A DNA stretch of 64,000 nt from assembly GCA_965601475.1 (NCBI GenBank), contig OZ271832.1, positions 6,014,001-6,078,000 on the forward strand, given 5' to 3'. Origin of the DNA: JAWPMT01 sp965601475. GTDB lineage: Bacteria > Bacteroidota > Bacteroidia > Cytophagales > Cyclobacteriaceae. This document shows positions 1-8,162 of this stretch, piece by piece (the stretch's first letter is position 1; the number at the start of each line of letters is the position of its first letter). The notes beneath the pieces are model-generated. The model worked only from the letters and a program-made list of their open reading frames with translations, searched no databases and had not been told where the DNA came from. The translations under genes were made by a program, and so were the position numbers.

Positions 1-1237
1 TTAATTTATCTTCAACAGAATTCCATGTATCGACATCAAGTACTTCCTTCACGCCGTTTGGAAGCATGAAATCAATAGGCTTACTTCCCGAATAGACATA
101 ATCCACACCGAAGTCATTCATACTCCATTTGTCTAATTCAGGAAGGTAGAAATGACCTATCGCTTTCAGGTCCTTCTTGTCCCCTAAGCCCTGCCTGCTG
201 AGATCCGCGATGACTCTGGGGACATTACTCCCTCCCACATTGGCTACCTCAAAACTCTGGCGTTTTCGGTACGCAAAAGGGTCTATCGGATAATCCGTAA
301 TCTCACTGATTGGGGCATGGGTTTCTCGACCCGCCAGTTTTTCAACCAACGTCCGGGCCACAGGGATCTCCGCTTCTGGTTCCTCGGTAAGCGAAACCCT
401 GACGGTATCTCCTAGCCCATCTTCCAACAGCGTGCCAATACCTACGGCAGACTTGATCCGCCCATCTTCGGCTTCACCGGCTTCCGTTACCCCCAGGTGC
501 AATGGGTAAGGTTGCAAACCCTCCTCATCCAACCGGTTCACAAGCAATCGATAAGCTTGCACCATGACCTGCGGATTGCTGGATTTCATGGAGATGACGA
601 TATCGTAATAGTTGAGGTCTTCGCAAATTCTTAGAAACTCCAGTGCAGACTCTACCATTCCCATAGGCGTATCACCATAGCGACTCATGATCCGATCCGA
701 TAGCGAACCATGATTTGTACCAATCCGCATGGCGGTACCATATTCCTTACAAATCTGTACCAGCGGAGTAAACTTCTCGCGAATCCTGTCTAGCTCTGCT
801 TCATAACTGGCATCTGTATATTCTATCTCCTCAAATTTCTTCTTATCGGCATAATTCCCCGGATTCACCCGAACTTTCTCCACAAGTCGTGCGGCCAGCT
901 CAGCAGCATTGGGGGTGAAGTGGATATCCGCCACCAGAGGCGTTTGATAGCCTCGTGCCCGTAGGCCTTGTTTGATGGCCTCCAGGTTTTGGGCCTCCTT
1001 AAGGCTCGGAGCTGTGATGCGTACAATCTCGCAACCTGCTTCAATCATGCGAATCGATTGGTTGATAGATCCTGCAGTATCCATGGTATCCACAGTAGTC
1101 ATGGATTGAAGCCGGATGGGGTTATCCCCGCCTATGCCTACCGTGCCAATCTGTACCGTCCTGGTCTTCCTCCTGCTGTATCGCGTGAGACTTTCACAGT
1201 ATTTTCTAGTATGCGAAAAAATGTCTTGTGCTTCCAT
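1..1237 (-). CDS. ispG: 4-hydroxy-3-methylbut-2-enyl diphosphate synthase (IspG/GcpE), 3' part missing
   Basis: IspG makes HMBPP from MEcPP in the non-mevalonate isoprenoid pathway, using a 4Fe-4S cluster. The gene is cut by the left window edge; about 412 codons from the start are visible. Translation from the ATG at 1237 gives the family's N-terminal TIM-barrel pattern: TVQIGTVGIGGDNPIRLQSM, TTVDTMDT, a GCEIVRIT stretch, LVADIHF, VRVNPGN, MRIGTNHGSLSDR and HLGVTEAGEAEDG. The visible part runs past the length of the proteobacterial barrel into a region fitting the longer Bacteroidetes form, which carries an inserted central domain (family knowledge). The cluster cysteines lie beyond the edge. 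The SDR gene ends 51 bp upstream on the same strand, so the two may be co-transcribed. Confidence 0.95.
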   Translation of the reverse strand, partial: MEAQDIFSHTRKYCESLTRYSRRKTRTVQIGTVGIGGDNPIRLQSMTTVDTMDTAGSINQSIRMIEAGCEIVRITAPSLKEAQNLEAIKQGLRARGYQTPLVADIHFTPNAAELAARLVEKVRVNPGNYADKKKFEEIEYTDASYEAELDRIREKFTPLVQICKEYGTAMRIGTNHGSLSDRIMSRYGDTPMGMVESALEFLRICEDLNYYDIVISMKSSNPQVMVQAYRLLVNRLDEEGLQPYPLHLGVTEAGEAEDGRIKSAVGIGTLLEDGLGDTVRVSLTEEPEAEIPVARTLVEKLAGRETHAPISEITDYPIDPFAYRKRQSFEVANVGGSNVPRVIADLSRQGLGDKKDLKAIGHFYLPELDKWSMNDFGVDYVYSGSKPIDFMLPNGVKEVLDVDTWNSVEDKL

Positions 1238-1288
1238 TGTGTGAATTCTCTTACATTAACTGGCAACCGCCAATGTTGGTTTGACTGG

Positions 1289-1999
1289 CTATAAATCTCC
1301 CAGTTGTGGCCGCAGTAGTATGTCTTCAACCACCGTCTGCGGACTCAGGTCGTACGCTGACCAAACTGCCTTGGCAATATCAGAAGCCTTCATGAGTCGT
1401 TCCGGTTCGACCTCTACCCCATCCCAGGTAGGTGTAAGTGTTGCCCCTGGTAGAACAGCGGTGACCCGCACACCGTATTCCTTGAGTTCTTCTCTGAGCG
1501 ACTTGGAAAAGCCATAGAGCGCGAATTTGGAAATACCATAAGAGGCACCGGGTGCATAGGGTATGACGCTGGCAATCGAACACATATTGAATATGTGACT
1601 ACCGCTAATTTTCTTGAGCTCAGGCAGCAAGCCTCTGGTGAGGTGATAAGCAGAATAGAGATTGGTTTGGATTAGTTTCTCTAACAGACCCTCCTCTTCA
1701 CTTTCAACGGATCCCGGCATGAATATGCCCGTATTGTTCACCAAAACATGTATTTCCTTACCGACCATACGAAGGAAATCCAGGAAATCTGAAACTCCGT
1801 CACGAGTAGAGAGGTCGGCCTTCGAAGTATGAATCTTCACCTTGGTGGACGCTTCCACTTCCGTTTTCAGTTGTAGTAGGTCTTCTTCACTCCTGGAACA
1901 AGTAGCTACCGAATAGCCGTGTTCGGCAAAAGTTTCCAGGATCGCCCTACCGATTCCCTTTGTGCCGCCGGTCACGACAACCATCTTGCTAGACATCAT
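1289..1999 (-). CDS. SDR-family short-chain dehydrogenase/reductase
   Basis: A 236-residue classical SDR, the usual length for the family, expected to be a cytosolic NAD(P)(H)-dependent oxidoreductase. The cofactor motif TGGTKGIG lies near residues 11-18. The NNAG motif is present as NNTG. The catalytic Ser is in MCSIAS and the YxxxK pair is in YGISK. Substrate cannot be told; an Arg in CSRSEEDL after the second strand would suit NADP(H), which is inference. The start could be either of the first two Met codons (MMSSK). A TAACTTTG -7 element at 2017-2024 gives a leader of only about 10 nt. The gene lies 51 bp upstream of ispG on the same strand. Confidence 0.9.
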   Translation of the reverse strand: MMSSKMVVVTGGTKGIGRAILETFAEHGYSVATCSRSEEDLLQLKTEVEASTKVKIHTSKADLSTRDGVSDFLDFLRMVGKEIHVLVNNTGIFMPGSVESEEEGLLEKLIQTNLYSAYHLTRGLLPELKKISGSHIFNMCSIASVIPYAPGASYGISKFALYGFSKSLREELKEYGVRVTAVLPGATLTPTWDGVEVEPERLMKASDIAKAVWSAYDLSPQTVVEDILLRPQLGDL

Positions 2000-2016
2000 A
2001 TCTCATTTTGAGCGAC

Positions 2017-2045
2017 CAAAGTTATGCGGATTTGACCATGACAAA
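2017..2045 (-). promoter_or_regulatory. Bacteroidetes-type promoter for the SDR gene
   Basis: Read on the minus strand, TTTG (2042-2045) is followed after 17 nt by TAACTTTG (2017-2024). This matches the TTG-N17..23-TAnnTTTG consensus of Bacteroidetes. Transcription would start near 2010, just before the SDR start codon. Confidence 0.5.
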
Positions 2046-2071
2046 CAGCAGAAATGGTTTAGTTTGGGCGT

Positions 2072-2079
2072 TATATTTG
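2072..2079 (+). promoter_or_regulatory. Possible -7 element for mlaEF
   Basis: TATATTTG matches TAnnTTTG and lies about 20 bp before the ATG at 2100. No TTG was seen at the right distance upstream. An 8-bp motif with six fixed bases occurs often by chance (about 30 times expected in this window on both strands), so this is weak. Its position does favour 2100 over a start further upstream. Confidence 0.3.
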
Positions 2080-2099
2080 GCAGGCAAGTAGAGAAAGCA

Positions 2100-2846
2100 A
2101 TGAAAAGCATAGGGGCTTACATCATATTCCTGGGTGAGTTGTTCAGAAGAATGGAGAGTTTTCGAACTTATTTCAAGCTCACCGTGGAAGAATGCATTAA
2201 GGTGGGGTTCAATTCCATCTTTATTGTGACCATCATCTCCCTGTTTATGGGTGCAGTGACGACGATTCAGATTGCATATAATCTGATCAGTCCTTTTATA
2301 CCAGACCCTGTCATCGCAATGGTGGCCAGGGATATGACATTGCTTGAGCTGTCACCCACGATCATTGCACTGGTTTTTGCCGGCAAAGTAGGATCCAACA
2401 TCGCCGGCGAACTGGGTACCATGCGCATCACGGAGCAAGTGGACGCGCTGGAGGTCATGGGTATCAATGCTACGTCTTACCTGGTATTGCCCAAGATTCT
2501 GGCCTCCCTGATCATGTTCCCTATGTTGGTGGTGCTTTCAATGTTCCTGACCATATGGGGGGGTTATGTGGCTGGTACCCTCACCGGTGTGATCAGTGGC
2601 ACGGATTATGTGCTTGGCATCAGGTCTCAGTTCATTCCTTTCAGTGTGTTCTTTGCTATCATAAAGGCCTATACTTTTTCTTTCGTGGTGTCCTCCCTAT
2701 CCTCATTCAAGGGATTTTACACAAAAGGTGGGGCGCTGGAAGTGGGCGTCGCCTCCACCAATGCGGTAAACAACAGTTGCATTGGTATTTTGGCGGCAGA
2801 TTATGTGTTAGCACAGATGTTGGCTGAATTCCTGGCAGTAACATGA
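2100..2846 (+). CDS. mlaE: MlaE-family ABC transporter permease
   Basis: Inner-membrane permease of an MCE/Mla-type lipid transporter, which moves phospholipids between inner and outer membranes. At 248 residues from this start it has the family's length, several hydrophobic segments, and the conserved cytoplasmic signature GELGTMRITEQVDALEVMG near residues 120-138. An in-frame ATG at 1962 would lie inside the opposite SDR gene and before the candidate -7 element, and would add 46 polar residues not typical of MlaE, so 2100 is preferred. Its stop overlaps the mlaF start in an ATGA, indicating translational coupling. No MlaD or MlaB gene is adjacent; the substrate-binding MCE subunit must be elsewhere. 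Confidence 0.93.
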   Translation: MKSIGAYIIFLGELFRRMESFRTYFKLTVEECIKVGFNSIFIVTIISLFMGAVTTIQIAYNLISPFIPDPVIAMVARDMTLLELSPTIIALVFAGKVGSNIAGELGTMRITEQVDALEVMGINATSYLVLPKILASLIMFPMLVVLSMFLTIWGGYVAGTLTGVISGTDYVLGIRSQFIPFSVFFAIIKAYTFSFVVSSLSSFKGFYTKGGALEVGVASTNAVNNSCIGILAADYVLAQMLAEFLAVT

Positions 2847-3589
2847 TTGAAGTCAAGAACATTTCCAAGGCGTTCCAAGGTAAGAGTGTCCTTACAGATA
2901 TCAGCGGCACTTTTGAACGTGGTCAGGCCAATCTCATCATCGGAGCCAGCGGTACAGGGAAGAGCGTCCTGCTGAAGAATATCGTTGGCCTCATACAACC
3001 TGATCAGGGACTTGTGTTCTATGATAATCGTGACTTCACCAAAGGAGACCTGGAAGTAAAGACGGAGATACGGAGAGAGATCGGTATGCTTTTCCAGGGA
3101 GGTGCCCTCTTTGACAGCAAAACCGTAGAGGAAAACGTCATGTTTCCGCTGAATGTGCTGACAAAAATGCCCCAGGACGAAAAGTTGGATCGAGTGAATT
3201 TTTGCCTGGACCGAGTCAACCTTACAGGAGTCAACAAGAAAATGCCTTCAGAGATAAGTGGTGGTATGAAAAAGCGCGTTGGCATTGCCAGGGCCATAGT
3301 GAACAACCCCAATTACCTATTTTGCGATGAACCCAATTCAGGGCTTGATCCTCAAACTTCTATACGGATCGACAACCTAATCAAAGACATTACGGACGAA
3401 TACAACATCACCACCATCGTCGTGACACATGACATGAATTCTGTAATGGAGATTGGAGACAAAGTGATGTTTCTATATGAGGGTGAAAAGCTCTGGGAAG
3501 GCAGCAACGAAGACATTACCAAGTCCGACGTGAAACACTTGAACGACTTTGTGTTTGCCACGCGCCTGATGAAAAGAATTTTTGAATAG
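2843..3589 (+). CDS. mlaF: MlaF-family ABC transporter ATP-binding protein
   Basis: The ATPase that drives the MlaE permease; cytosolic, 248 residues, normal for the family. The Walker A motif is GASGTGKSVLLK (about residues 33-44), the ABC signature is ISGGMKKR, the Walker B region is YLFCDEPNSGLDP, and the H-loop is VVTHDM. The ATG overlaps the mlaE stop by 4 bp. The unusual Met-Lys-Lys after SGG is typical of Mla ATPases (family knowledge). Confidence 0.94.
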   Translation: MIEVKNISKAFQGKSVLTDISGTFERGQANLIIGASGTGKSVLLKNIVGLIQPDQGLVFYDNRDFTKGDLEVKTEIRREIGMLFQGGALFDSKTVEENVMFPLNVLTKMPQDEKLDRVNFCLDRVNLTGVNKKMPSEISGGMKKRVGIARAIVNNPNYLFCDEPNSGLDPQTSIRIDNLIKDITDEYNITTIVVTHDMNSVMEIGDKVMFLYEGEKLWEGSNEDITKSDVKHLNDFVFATRLMKRIFE

Positions 3590-3694
3590 CTTTCTTATTG
3601 CTCCAATACCTGGGAGAAACAATCTACCGTCCGTCAACATTAGATTTTTGTGTCCACAGAGAATGGCGGATACTTGTACCATAAACCATAGATA

Positions 3695-6502
3695 ATGCGT
3701 CTTCTTCTAGTTTCATTGATATTGGGCCTCACTTTTTGGGGCCACACCCAGGGTATTGATCCCAGTAAGCCCATCCCCTTTGATGAGCGTGTCAAGATCG
3801 GCAAACTCGACAATGGCCTCACCTACTTCCTGAGGAAGAATACATACCCTGAGGACAAACTGGAGCTACGCCTGGTGGTAAATGCGGGATCCATGCAAGA
3901 GGACGAAAATCAACTGGGCATGGCGCATTTCATTGAGCATATGGCTTTCAATGGTACCACAAATTTTGAAAAAAACGACCTGATCGATTTTCTCCAGAGT
4001 ATCGGATTGCAATTTGGTGCTGACCTGAATGCCTACACTAGCTTTGATGAGACCGTATATATCCTCCCAATCCCTGCAGAACACGATTCGCTCATCGACA
4101 AGGGCCTGACGGTTTTGAAAGATTGGGCTACGGGTTTGACCTTAGATGCCGAGGAAGTGGAAAAGGAAAGAGGTGTGGTACTGGAAGAATGGCGGCTTGG
4201 CCAGGGCGCTCAGCAACGAATGCGTGATAAGTACTTCCCCATCCTTTTCAAGGGATCGCGCTACGCAGATAGACTGCCCATAGGTACCAAAGAGAGCATC
4301 GAAAACGCCTCCTACGAAGATATCAAACGCTTCTATGAGGATTGGTATCGCCCTGAACTCATGGCCATAGTAGCTGTCGGCGATACGGACATTGAGGCGC
4401 TGGAAAAGAAGATCATTGCCACCTTTTCGGACGTTCAGCCTAAGTCGAAAAGAAGAAAAAAGGAAAGCAACGTTGTGCCTCCGCATCAAGAGACCCTGGT
4501 AGCTATTGCCAAGGATGTAGAAAACTCCTTTACCGCAGCACAGCTCATCTACAAACGACCCAAAGAAAGCGAAAACACGCTCGCAGATTTGAGAAAAAAC
4601 TACTTGTATTCCCTGTACAATGCCATGCTCAACAGTCGCTTACAGGAACTTACGCAACAGGCAGAACCGCCATTCATATTTGGTGCCTCCAGTTTCAGCG
4701 CATTGGTGCGCAGTACAGACACCTATGCTTCTTTTGCTGTATCAGCACCAGAGCAGATCTTAGGTGCACTCAAAACACTGGTCATAGAAAACGAACGCGT
4801 GAAACGCCATGGATTTGCACCTACAGAACTGGATAGAGCTGTCCAAAACCTCCAAATCCAACTTGAGAACCTCACCAAAGAAAAGGATAAAACGGAATCA
4901 AGAAGTTATGCATCTGAATACGTCAGCTACTTCTTGTCCGGCACCCCATCACCAGGCATTGACTATGAACTTTCGTTTTTTGAGCAACTCATTCCGGAAC
5001 TCACGGTGGAAGAGATCAATGCTTTGGCGGCAGATTGGATCACGGATGAAAACCGTGTGGTTATCCTATTGGGCATTGACAAGGAAGGTGTTTCCTTACC
5101 ATCAGAATCGGAGATTTTGGATGCGATCAACAACATAGACACGGAATCCATCACAGCTTACGATGACGCTGTTAGCGACAGTCCGCTGATCCCGGATCTA
5201 CCGCCAGCAGGAAGGACGATTTTCACCAAGAAGATTGATACGGTGGGCGTTACCGAATTGCGATTATCCAATGGCATGAAAGTCGTCGTTAAGTCTACCG
5301 ACTTTAAAAATGATCAGATTCTCATGGCGGCAACCAGCGATGGTGGTCATTCACTCTACTCTGATGAAGACTTTCGATCCGCCTCCATGTCCGCCGGCAT
5401 TATCGACCAAAGTGGTATCGGCGCGTTTTCCTTGATCGAACTCAGGAAGCTATTGAGTGGCAAAAACGTGGAGGTCAGTCCCTTCGTAAGTGGCCTCAAA
5501 GAGGGTTTCAATGGGTCTTCCACACCAGAGGATTTTGAGACGATGTTACAGCTCGTCCACTTGTATTTCACTGCCCCTCGAATGGACACCGCAGCTTTTC
5601 AATCCATGATCAGCAGGAGCAAAGACATCTATGAAAATCTACTTGTGAGCCCTCAATACTATTTCAACGACCAGGTGAGCCGTGTGATGAGCCAAAATCA
5701 TCCTCGCGGCGGAGGGTTCCCGACACCTGAGGAGTTGGACCAGGTATCCATGGGCAGGGCTTTTGACATCTATGCTGAACGATTCGCCAACGCCGGCGAC
5801 TTCACCTTTTTCCTGGTTGGCAATATCGACCTGCCCACCATGAAGCCCATGGTCGAGAAATACCTGGGCAGTCTCCCCGGCAGCAGAACTAAGGAGTCCT
5901 GGAAGGACCCGGGCATTCGTATTCCATCAGGAACCTTGAAGAAAGACTTTTTCAAAGGCACAGATGAAAAAAGTGCTGTCATCATCACCTTTACAGGATT
6001 CGAGTATTTGGAAAAAGAGCGCTCCTACCATTTTGGTGTTCTCGGAGACATTCTTGAAAATAGGCTGATTGATATCCTAAGAGAGAATGAAAGTGGTGTA
6101 TATACTGTAAATGTTGGGAAGTCTACCACCGATGTCCCGTACGAACGTTTCTCTTTCTCCATTCGGTTCCCTTGCAGCCCTGAGAATGTAGAAAAACTCA
6201 CACAGCTCACTTATGAGGAGATCAGAAAGATTCAAGCAGAGGGAGTTACCGCAGAAGACCTGCAGAAAATAAGAGAAGCCGACCTTCAAAATCGCAAAGA
6301 AAACCTGAGGGAGAATGGCTACTGGCTCCGATCACTTCGCAACTACTACGAGAAGGGGAAGGATCTCAAAACCTTCTATGAGTATGAAGGGCTGGTCAGA
6401 TCAGTGACCTCTGAGGACATTCAGGCAGTCGCCTCCGACTACATCGACACAACCAAGCCCATTCAACTGGTACTGTATCCGGAAGGGTACGAGAATAGGT
6501 GA
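3695..6502 (+). CDS. Secreted M16-family zinc metalloprotease (pitrilysin-type, two M16 units)
   Basis: A 935-residue protein with an N-terminal signal sequence (MRLLLVSLILGLTFWGHTQG), so periplasmic or secreted. The inverted zinc motif HxxEH is HFIEH at residues 78-82. The third ligand Glu lies about 76 residues later in EKERGVVLEEW (near residue 158). The C-terminal half (from about residue 510) repeats the fold in a catalytically inactive form, as in two-unit M16 proteins of Bacteroidetes. Substrates are unknown; the family cleaves peptides. The gene begins 105 bp after mlaF on the same strand and ends at a strong hairpin terminator. Confidence 0.93.
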   Translation: MRLLLVSLILGLTFWGHTQGIDPSKPIPFDERVKIGKLDNGLTYFLRKNTYPEDKLELRLVVNAGSMQEDENQLGMAHFIEHMAFNGTTNFEKNDLIDFLQSIGLQFGADLNAYTSFDETVYILPIPAEHDSLIDKGLTVLKDWATGLTLDAEEVEKERGVVLEEWRLGQGAQQRMRDKYFPILFKGSRYADRLPIGTKESIENASYEDIKRFYEDWYRPELMAIVAVGDTDIEALEKKIIATFSDVQPKSKRRKKESNVVPPHQETLVAIAKDVENSFTAAQLIYKRPKESENTLADLRKNYLYSLYNAMLNSRLQELTQQAEPPFIFGASSFSALVRSTDTYASFAVSAPEQILGALKTLVIENERVKRHGFAPTELDRAVQNLQIQLENLTKEKDKTESRSYASEYVSYFLSGTPSPGIDYELSFFEQLIPELTVEEINALAADWITDENRVVILLGIDKEGVSLPSESEILDAINNIDTESITAYDDAVSDSPLIPDLPPAGRTIFTKKIDTVGVTELRLSNGMKVVVKSTDFKNDQILMAATSDGGHSLYSDEDFRSASMSAGIIDQSGIGAFSLIELRKLLSGKNVEVSPFVSGLKEGFNGSSTPEDFETMLQLVHLYFTAPRMDTAAFQSMISRSKDIYENLLVSPQYYFNDQVSRVMSQNHPRGGGFPTPEELDQVSMGRAFDIYAERFANAGDFTFFLVGNIDLPTMKPMVEKYLGSLPGSRTKESWKDPGIRIPSGTLKKDFFKGTDEKSAVIITFTGFEYLEKERSYHFGVLGDILENRLIDILRENESGVYTVNVGKSTTDVPYERFSFSIRFPCSPENVEKLTQLTYEEIRKIQAEGVTAEDLQKIREADLQNRKENLRENGYWLRSLRNYYEKGKDLKTFYEYEGLVRSVTSEDIQAVASDYIDTTKPIQLVLYPEGYENR

Positions 6503-6561
6503 TTGGTGCCGTCTACAGCGCTTGGGGAGCATCAGCAGCTATCACCTAAGTGATTTCACAA

Positions 6562-6593
6562 AAAAGCCACCCGGTCTTCACCAGGTGGCTTTT
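6562..6593. terminator. Bidirectional hairpin terminator
   Basis: A 10-bp stem AAAAGCCACC/GGTGGCTTTT, one C-A mismatch, then a further 3-bp stem GGT/ACC closing a CTTC tetraloop. A-runs and T-runs on the two sides let it work in both directions, and flanking TCACA/TGTGA extends it. It lies between the convergent M16 protease and GAF genes. Confidence 0.85.
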
Positions 6594-6660
6594 GTGATTA
6601 TCAGTTCAGGGAACCAAAGCCCCCGCTAAAGTAAGGGCTCATAGATTTCAGAAAATTGAT

Positions 6661-7188
6661 TTAGCCGACCCGTGCTTCAATTCTATCCATGGTTTGCTCC
6701 GCATACATTTTTAAGCGTTCCACCTCGTTCTCTGCAAACGTTCTTGACTCATCGCCAACCACGCAAAAATTACCAACAACAAAGCCGTTTTTCGACACCA
6801 GGGGTACGCCCGCATAGCATCGAATATTGTCCATTGTCACCAGGGGACTATTCTTCATCACTTCATGGTGATGAGCATCTTCGACGATGAACGGTTGCTC
6901 CGTCTTTACGGAATTGGCACAGAAAGACCACTCTACCGGCGTCCCATTTGCTTGCTGTATCCAGCCCTCAATCCCATGGGAAGCCGCAAATTTCTGAGCC
7001 CCATCCATAACGATGGATACCAATCCTACCGGTAAGTCGAATTCTTTAGCGGCTTTCTCTACATATTCATTCAAGATTTCATCCACTTGATCCTCATGCA
7101 ATCTGAGCCTTGCTATCTCCTCCAGTCTACCCTCATCCAGGATCTTCTCATCGTTCAATGTGTCTTGCATTTTTTCTGTGTTAAGCAT
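6661..7188 (-). CDS. GAF-domain protein
   Basis: 175 residues, soluble. After an N-terminal helical stretch (residues 1-45), a GAF-type sensory domain fills the rest: LPVGLVSIVMDGAQ, a WSFCANSV segment with the family's Cys, PFIVEDA, IRCYAGVPLVS and VGNFCVVG. Such stand-alone GAF proteins bind small ligands or act in redox or light sensing; the ligand is not evident. No output domain is present. It overlaps the end of the 95-residue gene upstream by 8 bp, so the two are probably translated together. Confidence 0.82.
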   Translation of the reverse strand: MLNTEKMQDTLNDEKILDEGRLEEIARLRLHEDQVDEILNEYVEKAAKEFDLPVGLVSIVMDGAQKFAASHGIEGWIQQANGTPVEWSFCANSVKTEQPFIVEDAHHHEVMKNSPLVTMDNIRCYAGVPLVSKNGFVVGNFCVVGDESRTFAENEVERLKMYAEQTMDRIEARVG

Positions 7189-7468
7189 TTTGACTCAAAA
7201 TTTTGAAACTTCTCAATCGTACCATCATGGACTTACCCACCACGCCTGTCTTACCAGGTCTTGTTGATAAGAATCTGTAGACTGCTTCCAGATCGTCAAG
7301 GTTCTTCGTAGTGCTGTCGACGTTTTGTTGCTCACAGGCTTTCTTCCACAAATCCTCTGCATCAGACTCACCTAGAATCCGCGCAAAAGATTGCACAGCC
7401 TTCCTACCGTCCGGTGCGCTGAAGTTGTAGCCTTCTACCACAGCATCATCACTTTTTTCATGCATCAT
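7181..7468 (-). CDS. Small hypothetical protein, partner of the GAF gene
   Basis: 95 residues, not recognised. It is soluble and mostly helical by composition, with acidic and basic patches (LGESDAEDLWKKACEQQ; GKSMMVRLRSFKIL). There is no signal peptide or membrane segment. It overlaps the GAF gene by 8 bp, which supports it being real and functionally tied to the GAF protein. The start may be the second Met (MHEKSDD). Confidence 0.6.
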   Translation of the reverse strand: MMHEKSDDAVVEGYNFSAPDGRKAVQSFARILGESDAEDLWKKACEQQNVDSTTKNLDDLEAVYRFLSTRPGKTGVVGKSMMVRLRSFKILSQNA

Positions 7469-7848
7469 TTAAATCGCTCTTATGGTTTATGTTATAACTG
7501 GAAAGTAGATCAAAGGCCTTCGCGAAAACCTCAAATTTCGATAAGCAGATAGAAGCGATCGACGAATGAATATTCCAAAAAAATAGATACACCACCACAA
7601 TATCCAAATAATATTCTATCATATAGATTTATTGCAGAATTATGGGTGTAATAACCTTATCACCACTGGAATGTGCTACTGGCGGATCGCTCTGAGACTA
7701 CCTTTCTAAGTATGCGCCAATCTCCTCATAGTAGCTCTTGAGACTCAGGCATTTTTGTCGGATCTGTAAGCACTTTTGGCAAGATCGTTATTCTAAAGCC
7801 TTTCATTTTTACACCAGTTAGACAGTTTGGCGACTGGTTCATGTACAA

Positions 7849-7875
7849 GGCATTCACCCGTAATGGGTGGATGCC
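7849..7875. repeat. Inverted repeat (hairpin)
   Basis: GGCATTCACCC and GGGTGGATGCC pair over 11 positions with one T-G wobble around a 5-nt loop. No T-run follows, so it is not a clear terminator. Confidence 0.7.
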
Positions 7876-7943
7876 AATTACTTCGCTGGTTTCAAACTGT
7901 AAATACTGTGTAATGATTCACAAACAAATACAGACGTAATACG

Positions 7944-7996
7944 CACCAATGATTCATTGTCCGGGGGGTAAGAGGCGACTTCCCGGACCATTGGTG
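7944..7996. repeat. Nested inverted repeat (hairpin)
   Basis: Outer arms CACCAATG/CATTGGTG (8 bp) enclose inner arms TCCGGG/CCCGGA (6 bp), with an asymmetric bulge on the left side. Confidence 0.65.
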
Positions 7997-8049
7997 TTTC
8001 ATACCTTGCAGGGTCCGTCTCCCCGGCAACGTAGCAGGGAACAATATTT

Positions 8050-8085
8050 CTATTGTGGACTGATAGAGAAAAATCAGCCCAATAG
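8050..8085. repeat. Long hairpin upstream of the 417-residue gene
   Basis: CTATTG-t-GG-a-CTGAT pairs with ATCAG-CC-CAATAG: 13 bp with two single-nucleotide bulges and an 8-nt A-rich loop. It lies about 80 bp before the ATG at 8163 and could sit in that gene's leader. Confidence 0.65.
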
Positions 8086-8162
8086 TTCCTGAACTCACTT
8101 CCGACTGTCTATTCCCTAGTGAACTGACCTTCTTATCACTCAACAAAACCGATTCCTGTGCT

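Larger units (their letters stand above)
7469..8162. other. 694-bp intergenic region rich in hairpins
   Basis: No credible gene. The first 330 bp are AT-rich and show nothing clear. From 7814 to 8090 there are at least four inverted repeats in a row: CCAGT/ACTGG (7814-7837), GGCATTCACCC/GGGTGGATGCC (7849-7875), CACCAATG/CATTGGTG with an inner TCCGGG/CCCGGA (7944-7996), and CTATTG..CTGAT/ATCAG..CAATAG (8050-8085). An 84-codon minus-strand frame at 7892-8146 runs through the hairpins and looks spurious. Confidence 0.6.

Noticed and set aside
1962..2099. Upstream start for mlaE at 1962
   Set aside because: It lies within the opposite SDR gene and upstream of the likely promoter; adds polar residues unlike MlaE.
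7469..7813. tRNA or known RNA gene in the intergenic region
   Set aside because: No cloverleaf pattern or known RNA motif was recognised.
7892..8146. 84-codon frame on the minus strand
   Set aside because: It overlaps two hairpins and shows no domain or signal; probably chance.
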